In this document: positions 34,668 to 47,537 of the stretch, piece by piece
How the letters are laid out: every line of letters starts with the position of its first letter
Position numbering within the stretch: the stretch's first letter is position 1
DNA from: Elymus sibiricus
Taxonomy: Eukaryota; Streptophyta; Magnoliopsida; Poales; Poaceae
Reading direction: 5' to 3'
Assembly: GCA_039707655.1 (NCBI GenBank)
Contig: CM077668.1
Location: 65,241,086 to 65,305,085 of the forward strand
DNA length: 64,000 nucleotides
Notes under the pieces: model-generated
Databases searched by the model: none
What the model saw: the letters and a program-made list of their open reading frames with translations, nothing else
Told to the model about the DNA's origin: nothing
Position numbers and translations under genes: made by a program

Positions 34668-36868
34668 GCATCCCCAAGCTTAATTCCTGCTCGTCCTCGA
34701 GTAGGTAAATGATAAAAAGATAATTTTTGATGTGGAATGCTACCTAGCATAATCTTGATCATGTAATCTAATCATGGCATGAATATTAAGATACGAGTGA
34801 TTCAAAGCAATAGTCTATAATTTGACATAAAGACATCAATACTCAGGCATACCAACAAACAATCATGCCTTTCAAAATAAAAATGCTAAAGAAAGTTATC
34901 CCTACAAAATCACATAATCCTGTCATGCTCCATCTTCTTAACATAAAATATTTATCATGAACAACCCCGGTTTTAGCCAAGCAATTGGTTCATACTTTTT
35001 AACGCGCTTCAGCTTTTTCAACCCCCACGCAATACATGAGCGCAAGCCATGGATATTGCATTATAGGTGTAATAGAATGCGGTGGTAGGGATCAATAAGG
35101 AGAAGTCAAAAAGGAAGAAAGTCTCGCATCAACTAGGCGGATCAACGGGCTATGGAGATGCCCATCAATCGATATCAATGCGAGGAGTAGGGATTGCCAT
35201 GCAACAGATGCACTAAGAGCTATAAGTGTATGAAAGCTCAAACTGAAAACTAAGTGGGTGTGCATCCAACTTGCTTGCTCATGAAGACCTCGGGCATTTG
35301 AGGAAGCCCATCATCGGAATATACAAGCCAAGTTCTATAATGAAAAATTCCCACTGGTATATGAAAGTGACAACATAGGAGACTCTCTATATGAAAAACA
35401 TGGTGCTACTCTGAAGCACAAGTGTGGTAAAGGATAGTAACATTGCCCCTTCTCTCTTTTTCTCTCATTTCATTTTTTTTTGTTTTCTCTTTTTTTTTCT
35501 TTTTTCTTTTTTTTCTTTTTTTTGTGTGGGCTCTTTTTGGCCTCTCTTTTTTTCTTCTCTTTTTATTTTTTTTATTTTTCTTCCGGAGTCTCATCCCGAC
35601 TTGTGGGGGAATCATGGTCTCCATCATCCTTTCCTCACTAGTACAATGCTCTAATAATGATGATCATCACACTTTTATTTACTTACAACTCGATAAAAAC
35701 TATACAAGATGACTCTATATGAATGCCTCTGGCAGTGTACCAGAATGTGCAATGATCTAGCGTAGCAAAGATATCAAAAAACGGACAAGCCATGAAAATA
35801 TCATGCTAGCTATCTTATGATCATGCAAAGCAATATGACAATGAATGCTCAAGTCATGTATATGATGATGATGGAAGTTGCATGGCAATATATCTCGGAA
35901 TGGCTATGGAAATGCCATGATAGGTAGGTATGGTGGCTGTTTTGAGGAAGATATAAGGAGGCTTATATGTGATAGTGAGTATCATATCACGGGGTTTGGA
36001 TGCACCGGCGAAGTTTGCACCGACTCTCGAGGTGAGAAAAGGGCAATGCACGGTACCGAAGAGGCTAGCAAATTGCGGAAGGGTGAGAGTGTGTATAATC
36101 CATGGACTCACATTAGTCATAAAGAACTCACATACTTATTGCGAAAGTCTATTAGCCCTCGAAGCAAAGTACTACTACGCATGCCCCTAGGGGGGAGGTT
36201 GGTAGGAGTTAACCATTGCGCGCCCCCGACCGCCACACAAAGGAAGACAATCAAGAATAAATCATGCTCCAACTTCTTAGCATAACGACAGACCATACGT
36301 GCATGCTTCGGGAATCACAAACCTTAACACCAATATTCTTACTAAACCACAATCATTCACTAGTACCTCCCACATATCACCATCTTAATATCGCAAAACT
36401 ATTGCAAGGAATCAAACTTATCATATTCAGTGATCTACAAGTTTTATGTAGGATTTTATGACTAACCATGTGAATGACCAATTCCTGTTAACTCTCTAAA
36501 TAGATATAAGTGAAGCATGAGAGTTTAATTCTTTCTACAAAAGACTTTCCCACGCTCTAATAAATATAAGGGAAGCAAAAGAGCATTCTACAAATAGCGG
36601 TTTTCTATATGTAGAGAAACAGGCATCCAAATTTCAGATATAAGTGAAGCACATGAAGCATTCTATAAAGCCATACTCAAAAGATATAAGTGAAGTGCAA
36701 AGAGCATTCTATAAATCAACCAAGGACTATCTCTTACCAGCATGGTGCATAAAAGAAAAGGGAAAAATAAACACAAAAGACGCTCCAAGAATTTACGCAT
36801 ATCATGTGAATGAAACAAAAACCGAGACATACCGATAATTGTCGAAGAAAGATGGGATGCCTTCCGGG

Positions 36869-36938
36869 GCATCCCCAAGCTTAGACGCTTGAGTCTCCTT
36901 GAATATTTACTTGGGGTGCCTTGGGCATCCCCAAGCTT
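36869..36938. repeat. duplicated polypurine-tract-like motif inside the gypsy element
   Basis: GCATCCCCAAGCTT, the complement of the polypurine tract at 34,668-34,681, recurs at 36,869-36,882 and 36,925-36,938. Internal copies may be secondary plus-strand priming sites or traces of rearrangement. Confidence 0.7.
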
Positions 36939-37149
36939 GAGCTCTTGCCTCTCCTTATTCTCCTCATATCGATACCTCCTCGTTCTTCGAACACTTCATC
37001 CACACAAAACTTAACCGAACTTTTTATTAGAGGGGTTAGTACATATAACATCAAATCTCATCATGTCCTGCTGTAACATTATTGTATAATTATAATCAAA
37101 CATTACCCACTGTATGCTATCACAATTCTATGGCTCCCAAGTCAATGGG

Positions 37150-40100
37150 TGTAACATCCCCATGTAATAGCTACAGTAATCACCTCTTGATAATGCCAAG
37201 TCACCAGGCTTAACAGTGCTTGATCATCATTTGCATCACATCTCATTTCAAATTCCAATTCAAATTGCAATCCAAATTTAAAGTGAAAAATAAAAATTGT
37301 TCAAATTGAAAACTAAAATGTTCAGTAAATGGCAAATAATCTATAACTATTTATTTTAAGAAAAACAGCATCACTAAACATGCCTAAGTGACTCTATCAA
37401 CCTGAAACAGCAAACAAACAGCACTTTTTAATCCATTCTATTTAATCCAAACTCCAAATGAAATCATATTTTGACCAAACCAATTTTTGGTGGTAGGTAA
37501 TAATGCATTGCAATATTTGAACCAAGTCTCATGTTTTATAAGAGTCTAAGGATGTCCAAACATTTCACAAAACAGAGATAAAGAAAAGAAATAGAAAAAG
37601 AAAAAGGCAAAATCCTACCGCTACTGTACCGCTGGGCTCTAGGTCAACAGTGACCGGCCCAGCCTGTTAACCCCGCTCGTCCCCTACCTCTCTCCCTCTC
37701 GCCTGCGTGTCGACGCGCGCGCGCACCCGAGCCGCGATGGGCAGCTGTCGCCCATCCCCCGGCGCCGCTGCCACCGTGTGGCGGATAATAGCAACTCCAA
37801 CGACCCCCTGATGAACCCTAGCTCTCTCTCCCCCATCCCCTCGCTCGCTCTTCTCCTCGCCCGAAGCGCTCGCCGTCGTCCTCCACTCGATCTCGCGGCC
37901 ACTGCCTCCCAATCGCCGCTCCTTCGTGTCCTACGTCGTCACCATCCTCGACTACATCTCCTCCGTTCGCTCATTTGGCCGGGGAAGCACCTAGGCGACG
38001 CCCTCGACCTCTTCTTCCCCGACGCCGTCCGCCACTGCCGCCGTCGATTCGGTCATCTCCGACCACCCCGAGCCGTCCCCGGGCCTTCTCTGCAACGCCA
38101 GTGAGCCCCGCTACTCCTCCCTCCTCTTCTCGCTCGCTTGCGTGCCCGTGCGCGGCCGCCACCGTAGCCGTGCTCCGGCCGCCGCCGTTGCTGCCATTGT
38201 CGTGCTCCCGCGCCCTTACGGCCTCGCCCGACTGCACTGCCATGCTCCTCGTGCGCCGTAGGCCACGCCCAGCTAGCTAGATTGGCCGCTCGCGCCGCGC
38301 TTGGCCGAGTTCGAAGAACGCCCGAAGCCGCTGCCGCCCGCCGTCGTCACGCCGCCCGATTCCGGCCTCCCCAGCTCCGGCCGTGGCCACCACCGTGCGC
38401 GGCTCGATGTGGCCGATCGAACGCGCCAAATCCCGCGCCGAAAGACCTCCTGTGCGCGATTTCCGGCGAAGTCCGGCGATCTCCGCCGCGGGAATGGTCG
38501 TCGCCGGCGAAACTCCGGCGACGCCGACGTGGCAAGGCCGGGCCCCACCCCAGAGACGCTGACAGCGGGCCTCACGGGCCCCAGTTGACCAAGTTGACTG
38601 GGTCAACTGCTGACTGGGCACCGTGGCCCACTGACATGTGGGTCCCGCCGGATTAAAAATGATTTTTATAAATAAATAAATTGTTAATTAAACTGTTAAT
38701 TAAATTAGTTACTAATCAGCCACTGACAGGGCGGTCCCACCTGTTAATTAAGTTAGTTTAATTAAATTAACCTCTGTTAATTAGTCCAGTCAATGACCAG
38801 TGGGTCCCACTGGTCAGGGTTGACTCTGGTCAGCCTCTGTTGACTGCTGACGTCAGCACTACGTCATGCTGACGTCACCTTTTACTATTCTGGATAATTC
38901 GGATTTAATTAATTAAAATAATTCCAGAAAATGTTTAAAACTTTGAAAAATCATATAAATTAAACCGTAACCCGGATGAAAATAGTTTATATAAGAAAAA
39001 TGATCAGAAAAATGTGAAGAATCTGAATATGTGATCAAAGTGCCTGTCCAACACTCCTAGCTAGGTGAACATGGAACTTTTTGCCCGGATTCAATAAATG
39101 AATAGTGCATAGCTCCAGTAAAATAAATCCAAATAAATTCCTAAATTAACTAAAACATTTAGTTAGGCAGTAAAACACATCTGCATATCATTTTAGGCAT
39201 GTCATGCATCGTTGTTGCATTTTTGCCGTGAATTTATTGTTTCTTCCCCCCTCTTTCTCTCTCGATAGACGCCGAGACCGCCGCCGACGCAGCTGAGTTT
39301 GACTACACTCCCGACGAGCAGCCTACTGACGATCAGCCCCTCTCAGTAGAGCTTCCAGGCAAGCAACCCCCTTGACGCATGCCTATATCACCTATTCCTT
39401 CTCCCTCCTGCTTGCATTAGAAATTGCTACTGCTTTGTTTTATCCTATTCTGATGCATAGCCTGTCCTTGTAACTGTTATTGATACCTGCCTGTTATCCT
39501 AAACTGCTTAGTATAGGTTGGATGGAAAACCATCTGTGGCCCCTCTTCCTTGCTGTAGTTGCCCCGATCAATGTGATCGAAAGGGCTGAGAACAGCACAA
39601 CACCGCACACCCCCTAAGTTGCTCGTCCCTGCAGAGCTAGCATCGAGTGCCGAGGGTGAATCCTCTCATCTCACTTCCGATGATGCCTCTGTAGAATAGC
39701 TATCCGGATGTGTGTTACCGAGGGTGATTCCTCTTTCATCACCTCCGATAAGCTTCCGTCGTGCAACTCCTCGAGTGGGAAACCATCGAGGGTGATTCCT
39801 CAGATTCCTTCTCGATACTTGGACACACGGTTATTCTGACCTTTGTTACAGGCGGGTCGACCCTGAGGGGTACCCGCAGGGTATTATGAAGTCGGGCTTG
39901 CCAGGAGGGCACCCGCGAGAGATTATTGTGGCAGAACGATAGGGCCGGCGGAGACCACCCTGATCGATATCCGTGTGTTACCAAGTCGGAGCGACAGGTA
40001 GTCTGATCATCTCTACGAGTTACTAAATACGCCTAACGGATTTGGGTATTTGATCTGAGTGGGTCGTTGGCCCTATACGCACTACCACCACGTGGGATAA

Positions 40101-41220
40101 TGGTTTATGGGACCCTCTGCGTCGTTGTTTCTTCCGAAATCTCTTCAGACGTCACAGTTCAGAGATGCGGCCTGATTGTTGGGGTGGGCTGGATACGTCA
40201 CTGTGTATACAGTGTCGCGCCTGGGCCCCGACCAGCCACGCAACATGCAGGAGTGCAAAGGGTGATGGGCCCAAGATCTCTTCACACTTAGGATGTAGAC
40301 CGGCGTGTTGACCTCTCTGCTGAGCCTAGGTAGGACTGCGTCGTATCGATTACCCGAGGCCGGGCATTACCCAGCAAGTGTGTCCGGCCAGATGTAATCG
40401 AACGTGCTGGGTAACAGTAGTGCACCCCTGCAGGGAAGTTATCTATTCGAATAGCCATGTCCACGGTAACAGGACGCTCAGTGTTGTATCCCGATCTATT
40501 ATTACTTGAACTGGATACATGTTAAATAATTATAAGCTCCGGGATCGCTTTCTCGTAGAGAGTCGAGGAAGGATCTCTGGGCTTTGCTTCAATATGCTTG
40601 TTAATTTATAATATGCTAATCTGCACTCTTCTAATGCTGCAAGATTGTTTCAAGATGCTAGTCTTCGATAGGCTAGGCCTTTCTCTCTATTCTGGCATTT
40701 CTGCTATATAGTCCACAGATACAGCCTCTCCACTTGATACCAATGCATAATTAGCATAGTTCTGATGTCAGTCTTGCGAGTACTTTGGATGAGTACTCAC
40801 GGTTGCTCTGCTATTCTTTTGCCCATACCCACTTGAAAAATTCAGACGATGGAGCCCAGGAGCCAGACGCCACTGCAGGAGCTTACTACCAGGAGGGTCC
40901 CGATGGCACGTACTACTGGATTGAGCCAGCCGACCAGGAGTAGCTAGGAGGCCCTAGGCAGGAGGCCTTCGCCTTTCGATCTGTATCGCTGTTTGTGCTA
41001 GCCTTCTTAAGGCAGATTTCGCTAACTATGTCTGTACTCAGATATCATTTGTGTGTATGACTTACGTATTCGGGTCCTCGTGACCCCTGGCTTGTAATAT
41101 GTGGTTTTATGTTTTAATTTGTGTTTAGAGTTGTGTTGTGATATCTTCTCGTGAGTCCCTATGCTTGATCGTGCATGTTTGCGTGTATGATTAGTGTACG
41201 GTCGAGTCGGGGGCGTCACA
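37150..41220. mobile_element. solo LTR (about 4.1 kb) nested in the gypsy element; Sukkula-like
   Basis: The segment starts TGTAACATCCCC and ends GGGGGCGTCACA, flanked by the perfect duplication ATGGG (37,145-37,149 and 41,221-41,225). No internal second LTR, primer site or polymerase domain was seen, so a solo LTR from LTR-LTR recombination is the simplest reading. Size and ends recall the very long LTRs of barley Sukkula, a tentative name. It contains short exon-like frames with splice sites (for example AEFDYTPDEQPTDDQ near 39,295 and DGTYYWIEPADQE near 40,900). Confidence 0.75.
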
Positions 41221-41811
41221 ATGGGGCTCAACAAGATTTCAAACATGCGCAAATAAAGAAACTATAATAGCAATCTGAGAAAACAGGACAGTCTGTAAAG
41301 ATGCAAATGAAACATATACTTTCGTAACTCAAACAATTCTGAAAAATTAGGAAAAAATAAAAAATTTGCATAGCAGTACTGTGTAAAAATTTCAGAATTT
41401 TTGCATGTTCCAGTAAAATAACAAAATTCAAGCACTACAGAAAAAGTTTCTGTTTTTTCATAGCACACACTAAACAAGCAATTTAAATATCCTAAAGGTA
41501 AATCTTGGCACATTATTTTTATAATACAATGGATTTGTACAAGGGGATAATTATTTTTGTGAAAAACTTCCATGAAAAATTCTACATTGTTTCCATGAGC
41601 ATGAACACAAGTGTTCAAGGTCGACCCTCACTTCTCCAATGCATAACTTTCCAATCGCTTCTCTTTTTGAAAAAGTTTTCAGGTTCCCCTCTATATTTTT
41701 TGTTTTTAAACTTTTTAAAAACACACAACAGAAATAAATGACTCTCTAAAACTTCCGGGTTGTCTCCCAGGCAGCGCTTTCTTTAAAGCCATTAAGCTAG
41801 GCATAAAGTGC

Positions 41812-43159
41812 TCAAGCAATCGATCCACCCGGAACCCAAGGTATATCAAAGCCAATTTTAATTAACAATGATTTGTAATTTAGTAGTGAGCACAAAGCAA
41901 CATATATCATGCAATAACGAAGTCTAACTCTCTTCCTATGCATTGGCATGTCATAAAAGAACAATTCATGCACATCAAGTAAACGCCAATGCATAGTATA
42001 AACAGTTTCTTGCAATTTTATCGTACTAGAAACATAGAGAGGCGGAGATGTAGTTCCTCTCTTATAATAATTGCAAGTAGGAGCAGCAAGCATATGCATA
42101 TTATATCCATCAAAATCATCATGTGCAACGGTAAAACGCAACCCATCAATATAATCCTTAATAAGCACAAACTTCTCCGATATAGTATAGTTGGGAGAAT
42201 TCAAAAAGATAATAGGACTATCACGTGTGGGTGCAATAGCAACAATTTCATTCTTAACATAAGGAACTATAGCAAGTTCATCTCCATAAGCATCATTCAA
42301 ATTGGCATCACGGTCACAAGCATAACAAGCATCAATTTCATCAAAAAAGGATATTTCAGACGCATCAAAGGGATCATAGCATCCATCATAGAATTCACCC
42401 TTCGATAAGCACGAAGGGAAATTAAAAAAATGTATGATATAAAGAGTTACTCTCATCAGAAGGTGGGCACGGGTGATCAATCCGCTCTTCCTCCTTTTGT
42501 TCTTCGCTCTCCTCCTCAATTTTTTCATCTAATGAGTTCACAGTGTCATCAATTTCTTCTTCCATAGATTCCTGCAAAATATTAGTCTCTTCTTGGACAG
42601 CGGAGGTGTGCTCAATATATTCTTTCACATAAGCATTAGAAGCATAGTTTTCATAGCAATATTTAAGTATGGCAAAATTTTCAGATTTGTAAAGAGTAGC
42701 ATCACACTTTTCAATCAAAGAAGCAATTTCATATGATCCCTTAAAAGCAACAAATTCTTCTATTTGTTCAATATCATAGTAACTATAAACACCTCTGGCA
42801 TAAGAAGATAAGATTCCATTATCCTTAAACTCACATTGGTACTGAAGGTGTTTTTTAGTGTCTTTAGAACAACAAGTAAAATCATGTATTTCACATAAAT
42901 TCCAAGCATAGCAATTCAAAGTATTAATATGATGCCATAAGAGTTTCCCTTTTTGAGACAAGTGGTGTCGCACAAAATAAGCATGCTCATCTAATGATTT
43001 TCCCTCAACTAAGCTAGTTGGGTTTTCAGCACGAGCACAAAGGGATCAAAGATGATCCAAGTAGAAAGCTTCAGCAGTATGATAGACTTTGGGTGGTTCT
43101 TCAACCATTGGTTTAGCAAGTACAACTAATTTTTTTGGTATTTTGCGTTTCCTACCCAT
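41812..43159 (-). pseudogene. internal reading frame of the gypsy-type element, function unknown
   Basis: Starting at the ATG at 43,159 (MGRKRKIPKKLVVLAKPMVE) the frame is stopped by TGA near 43,050, continues through RHHLSQKGKLLWHHINTLN and an acidic stretch (ESMEEEIDDTVNSLDEK), then shifts frame in an A run near 42,425. It ends with YDPFDASEISFFDEIDACY...GFDIPWVPGG at 41,812. Nothing like gag zinc knuckles, protease, RT or integrase is present. It starts about 100 bp after the primer site, the position of gag. I do not recognise the family. Confidence 0.6.
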
Positions 43160-43250
43160 AACTAAAGATAGAAAACAAGAGCACAAAATAAAAACTACTT
43201 AGTGATAAAGCAAACAAGCACACACGAGAATATCAACCCCACGCTATTGC

Positions 43251-43268
43251 GCCCCGGCAACGGTGCCA
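43251..43268 (-). other. primer-binding site of the gypsy-type element
   Basis: Minus strand TGGCACCGTTGCCGGGGC, one base off the gypsy tRNA-Asp-type site in its first ten bases. It lies 11 nt inside the 5' LTR. Confidence 0.8.
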
Positions 43269-43279
43269 GAAAAAGGTCT

Positions 43280-44758
43280 TGATAACCCACAAGTATAGGG
43301 GATCAATTGTAGCTTTTTTGATAAATAAGAGTGTCGAACCCAACGAGGAGCTAAAGGTAGAATTAATATTCCCTTCAAGTTCTATCGACCACCGATACAA
43401 CTCTACGCACACTTAACGTTCGCTTTACCTAGAACAAGAATAAAACTAGAAGTACTTTGTAGGTGTAATGCTAGAACTACTTTGCAAGAATAAAACTAGG
43501 GGTACTTTGCGAGATAATAAAAGCTAGTTTGTTTTAGTAGAGAACTTTTTGTAACACAAAAGAAAGATTGTCCATAGGCAATTGAATATGACATGAGTGA
43601 TAATTATTATATGCAATGAGGGAGAGGCATACGCTAACATACTTTCCGTACTTGGATCATATGCACTTATGATTGGAACTCTAGCAAGCATCCGCAACTA
43701 CTAAAGATCATTAAGGTAAAACCCAACTATAGCATTAAGTAAAAAAGTCCCCTTTACTCCCATACGCAACAACCCCCTTACTCGGGTGTAAGCTTCTGTC
43801 ACTCTAGCCGCCCACCATGAGAGAATTATGAACGTATTGCAAACCCTACAGCGGGAATCCCTCACGCTTGCGCGACACGGAGGGCACCATAGGACAGCAC
43901 CAATTTAGTATACAACTCATATCAATCACACCATACCACAATTAACCCGTAGGACAAAAGAAATCTACTCAAACATCATAGGATTGCCACATATCATTGG
44001 ATAATAATATATAGCGTTAAGCACCATGTTTAAGTAGAGATTACAGTGGGGAGAAGAGGTGTTACACCGCTGCATAGAGGAGGAGAGAGTTGGTGTTGAC
44101 GGCGGCGAAGTTGTTGGTGTAGATCGCCGTCACGATGATTGCCCCGGCGGTGTTCCGGCGCCACCGGGAGAGAGGGGGAGAGAGCCCCCCTCCTTCTTCT
44201 TCTTCCTTGGCCTCCCCCCTAGATGGGAGGAAAGTTCCCCCTCTGGTCCATGGCTGCCATGGCTCCAGGAGGGCAGGAGCCCCTCCGAGATTGGATCTCT
44301 CTCTCTGTTCTCTTCTGTTTTGCGTTTTTGTTTTCTGGCCGAAAACCGTTTCTTATATTACCGGAGATCCGTAACTCCGATTGCGCTGAAATTTTAACAC
44401 GGTTTTTTTCTCTCGATATAAGCTTCCTTAGGGCCGAAGAAGAGCCCCAACCGACTTACGGTGTGCCCACAAGGCACCACCACGCGGCCTGGGGGGTCGT
44501 GCCAAAGTGCATTGATTCCACCTCCCAAAAATCACATATATTCCCAAATAATTCTTCGTAAAATTTTATTGCGTTTGGACTTCGTTTGATATGAATTTTC
44601 TGTGAAACAAAAAACAAGCAGAAAACAGGAACTGGCACTGGGCACTGGATCAATATGTTAGTCCAAGAAATCATATAAAATGTTGCCAAAACTATGTCGA
44701 AATTGTAGGATTTTGACATGAAACAATCAAAAATTATAGATACGGCGGAGACATATCA
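43280..44758 (-). repeat. 5' LTR of the gypsy-type element (1,479 bp)
   Basis: Plus strand starts TGATAACCCACAAGTATAGG and ends GGCGGAGACATATCA, followed by the TSD GGACA and the resumed MULE exon. Confidence 0.95.
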
Positions 44759-44924
44759 GGACACTCCAACTTGGTGTTGGTTTTTAACACAATTGAAGAT
44801 AGTGCTTGGTGGAGAATCAGGAAAATTTAGAAAGTACACAATTATTTCAGACAGGCAGAAGGTAATTTATGTTTTAAATTCTTCACCACAACAGGACAGA
44901 GCTTTGATAACACCATTTTGTGTT

Positions 44925-45335
44925 ACTACAGGCCCAAAAGTGTGTTACTAAGCCATATAGTAACACAATTTGAAATGTGTTCCATTAGACCGTGTTACTA
45001 ACTGATGTCAACGGTCACACATAGTAATTGTTACCATATATTAGAAAATGTGTTACAGTTACATTATAGTAACATGCGTATTATGTGTTACCAAACACGC
45101 TGGTAACACATTTTTGGAATTCTAGTAACATGTTTTCATAGACATAGAACATTGATGGTAACATGTTTTTGTAAGTATAGTAACACAACTGGTAACACAT
45201 TATTTTAGCGTCGAAACAGAACTAGTAACATAATATCCAAATATCGTAACACTATATTCTTTTAGTTGTCAACTATTCTAGTAACAAATTTTGTAACTAT
45301 GGTAACACCATCGGTAACACAAAAATATTAATCAC
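44925..45335. repeat. CACTA left subterminal repeats (TGTGTTAC motif)
   Basis: The motif TGTGTTAC or its inverse GTAACACA recurs more than ten times in both orientations. In En/Spm elements, subterminal motifs of this kind bind the TnpA protein. Confidence 0.88.
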
Positions 45336-45839
45336 AAAATTCGATATCCATTTTATGTAATATCATTTTATTTAATAAAATCGATGTAATTGCGCAAATA
45401 GTTAATCATTTTATTATTATGCTTGGCAGCATCAAAATAATATAGAAATTGAAGCGCAACACATATATAAATTCAAAATGAAGATTTTTATTACAAATAT
45501 AAAAGAATGTATGATACATATGCATTACAATAAAGATATCATTCATATCATTTGAGCATAGAAAACACAACTATGGAGAATATTACAGCATAGCACTTGC
45601 ATCAATTCGACGAAAGAAAAAGATCTTGTGGATGATATTACATTTTCAATCTATCAATGTACAACTACGACTATTGGTAGCTAAAATCATCAAATTTTTA
45701 TTTGCTTCTTGATCCAGAATTCAAATGCAACTCAATTATCCTTCGCTCCAATCTGTAAAATAAAATTGCACCTTAGATATATGTGATTTAATGTACACAA
45801 ATATGTTTTCATAATGTTAAACAGAAGATTTGAACTTGC

Positions 45840-46790
45840 AAAAGCTGAAGGCCAGGCAATTAAGTATCCTGAAGAGAAAGCCTCACCAGTTGTCTTGCAA
45901 TCAGAAACTTCCCTTACCAACTCCTCACTATCAAGAATAGGTTGATCTATGCGCACAAGGGCAAATTCAACACCTAACTTAATACCACCAGCCTTAGTTC
46001 TTGGATCAGTACTCCGAATAGTACCATACGCAACATTCCGCTTGTTGGGATATGTTGAAGTCTTTAAAACTACTTTGGAAGCAACCTATATTATGGTCAA
46101 TATTAGCATTCAACGACAATGCTAATAGAATTTGCATGAACAATATGAGCTCCTTTTAATGTCAGCCCAGTATAGGTGCCCCAAAAAACTAAATAAACTG
46201 GACCCGACATCGAAGTCTAATGCCCAAGGTTACCTCAACAGGTCCATTGCATTGGATTCTCTGCAAACTGGAATATTAATACAAAGGTTTCAAGTGACAA
46301 GCAATGATATAGCCATGTGTTAACATTACCTTTGTTTTACCATGTAGTATTGGTAACCGAGAAATACCATTCTCATTTGATTGGAGGTTTTCCTACAAAA
46401 CTAACAAATCTGAGTAAAATGTTGATAGAAATGCATACAAAAGGTGGCATAAAGAAGTCCTTTACCTCTCTTTTATTCCATTATTCACATAGTCTTTTTT
46501 GTTATTCATATCATCAATAATCTGGTCTTGCCTTTCTATATATTCCTTCATCTTTGCTATTTCCTCCCAAACATCATGTTCAACTTCATATGGTAATCCA
46601 TCAGTTGTAGTCATATTGATGTTCTTTAGATACCGTGGTGTCCGGCCGTAGACTTGCTTAGGAGTTGGAAGCAAACCCATGCCATGCACTTGTCCAATCT
46701 TTTCTTCCCCTAATACTTCCTGCAGGGCATCACCTTCCCATGCGACTCAACAATTTGTGTCCCAGAACAGATGAAACCTACCAAAAGAAA
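45840..46790 (-). pseudogene. CACTA TNP1/En-Spm-type protein relic
   Basis: Minus-strand exon-like pieces read DALQEVLGEEKIGQVHGMG and QVYGRTPRYLKNI, then a coiled-coil stretch (EIAKMKEYIERQDQIIDDM), and after a gap GGIKLGVEFALVRIDQPIL and TTGEAFSSGYLIAWPSAF. The first block resembles the En/Spm Transposase_24 family and the last the TNP1/En/Spm (Transposase_23) C-terminus with its AWPS motif. These proteins bind the subterminal repeats. Exon joints were not fully resolved and the N-terminus is missing or unrecognised. Confidence 0.6.
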
Positions 46791-47098
46791 CATGTGAATG
46801 GAGAGGGCAGAGAAGTAAACAGTAGCACATCAATGCACTATCAACTTAACATAAATCAAAACAAAGAGAGGAGGTACAAGACCATGGGTCCAGCCATACC
46901 CACACTCCGATATAATGCTGTCGACATATGGATTCAGGACAGGTTTAAGTTGAAAACTGTACAGATTATGCAAACTAAGCATTATTCAAGCGACGGATAA
47001 TATTATGTTAAGCAGTAGGTGATAAGAGCGCAGCAGCATGTTGCCTCATGTGTCATCCAATAAGTCGTTCATGAAGCAGCAGTCAGGATGGCCACATT

Positions 47099-47413
47099 GT
47101 GCCAACAAACAATATTAGTTTGGATGTTCGCCATGATATTCCTACATTAGGCGTATGCGCAACTACAATTCCACCAACTATTCGGGGCGATATAAAATCC
47201 ATAACTACATCAGGGACACTGAAAATTGATTCAAATGCAAATATATCTAATAATTTAAAGATGGGTGAGATGTCAAAATCTTCGAAGAAGCAAGAGGCTC
47301 CTACAAGTAGAGGTCCTGATGATGTTGACTGCTTCCCTAAACAGAACATAAAACCAAAGTACATAGGATCATCAGGTGATGGTGCAACTCTTAAGCATTT
47401 TATCTATTCCTAA
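47099..47413 (+). CDS. unrecognised reading frame inside the CACTA
   Basis: A 104-residue plus-strand frame reads like real protein (MPTNNISLDVRHDIPTLGVC... KMGEMSKSSKKQEAPTSRGP) rather than low-complexity sequence. A downstream piece in the same direction (GFDHDSLRASKK) is interrupted by the LINE at 47,538 and resumes after it. It may be an exon of a CACTA gene or captured host sequence. No family is recognised. Confidence 0.3.
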   Translation: MPTNNISLDVRHDIPTLGVCATTIPPTIRGDIKSITTSGTLKIDSNANISNNLKMGEMSKSSKKQEAPTSRGPDDVDCFPKQNIKPKYIGSSGDGATLKHFIYS

Positions 47414-47537
47414 TTTCAGTCATTTGATTCTAGTGGTTATTTACGCAGGCAAAATTGTTGCACTAGACCGGCTGCATCCAGAATCAAAGAGTAGAGTAGG
47501 GTTTGATCATGATAGTCTTAGGGCATCAAAGAAAATG

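Larger units (their letters stand above)
33148..44758 (-). mobile_element. gypsy-type (Athila-like) LTR retrotransposon inserted in the MULE 2 transposase exon
   Basis: An 11.6-kb element is flanked by the perfect duplication GGACA (33,143-33,147 and 44,759-44,763). The LTRs are about 1.5 kb and read TGATACAT...GTTATCA on the minus strand. The primer site next to the 5' (right) LTR is TGGCACCGTTGCCGGGGC, close to the tRNA-Asp site common in gypsy elements. A polypurine stretch (AAGCTTGGGGATGC) adjoins the 3' (left) LTR. Without the nested solo LTR the inside is about 4.5 kb, and no reverse transcriptase or integrase is visible, so it is non-autonomous. LTR ends recall the Triticeae Sabrina/Jeli group from memory only. 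Confidence 0.94.

Noticed and set aside
37667..38656. Arg/Pro-rich frames in the solo LTR
   Set aside because: Composition-driven frames on both strands in a GC-rich stretch; no start context, family motif or splice support.
33148..44758. Treating the two 1.5-kb copies as a segmental duplication
   Set aside because: TG...CA ends, a primer site, a polypurine tract and the 5-bp TSD show that they are LTRs of one element.
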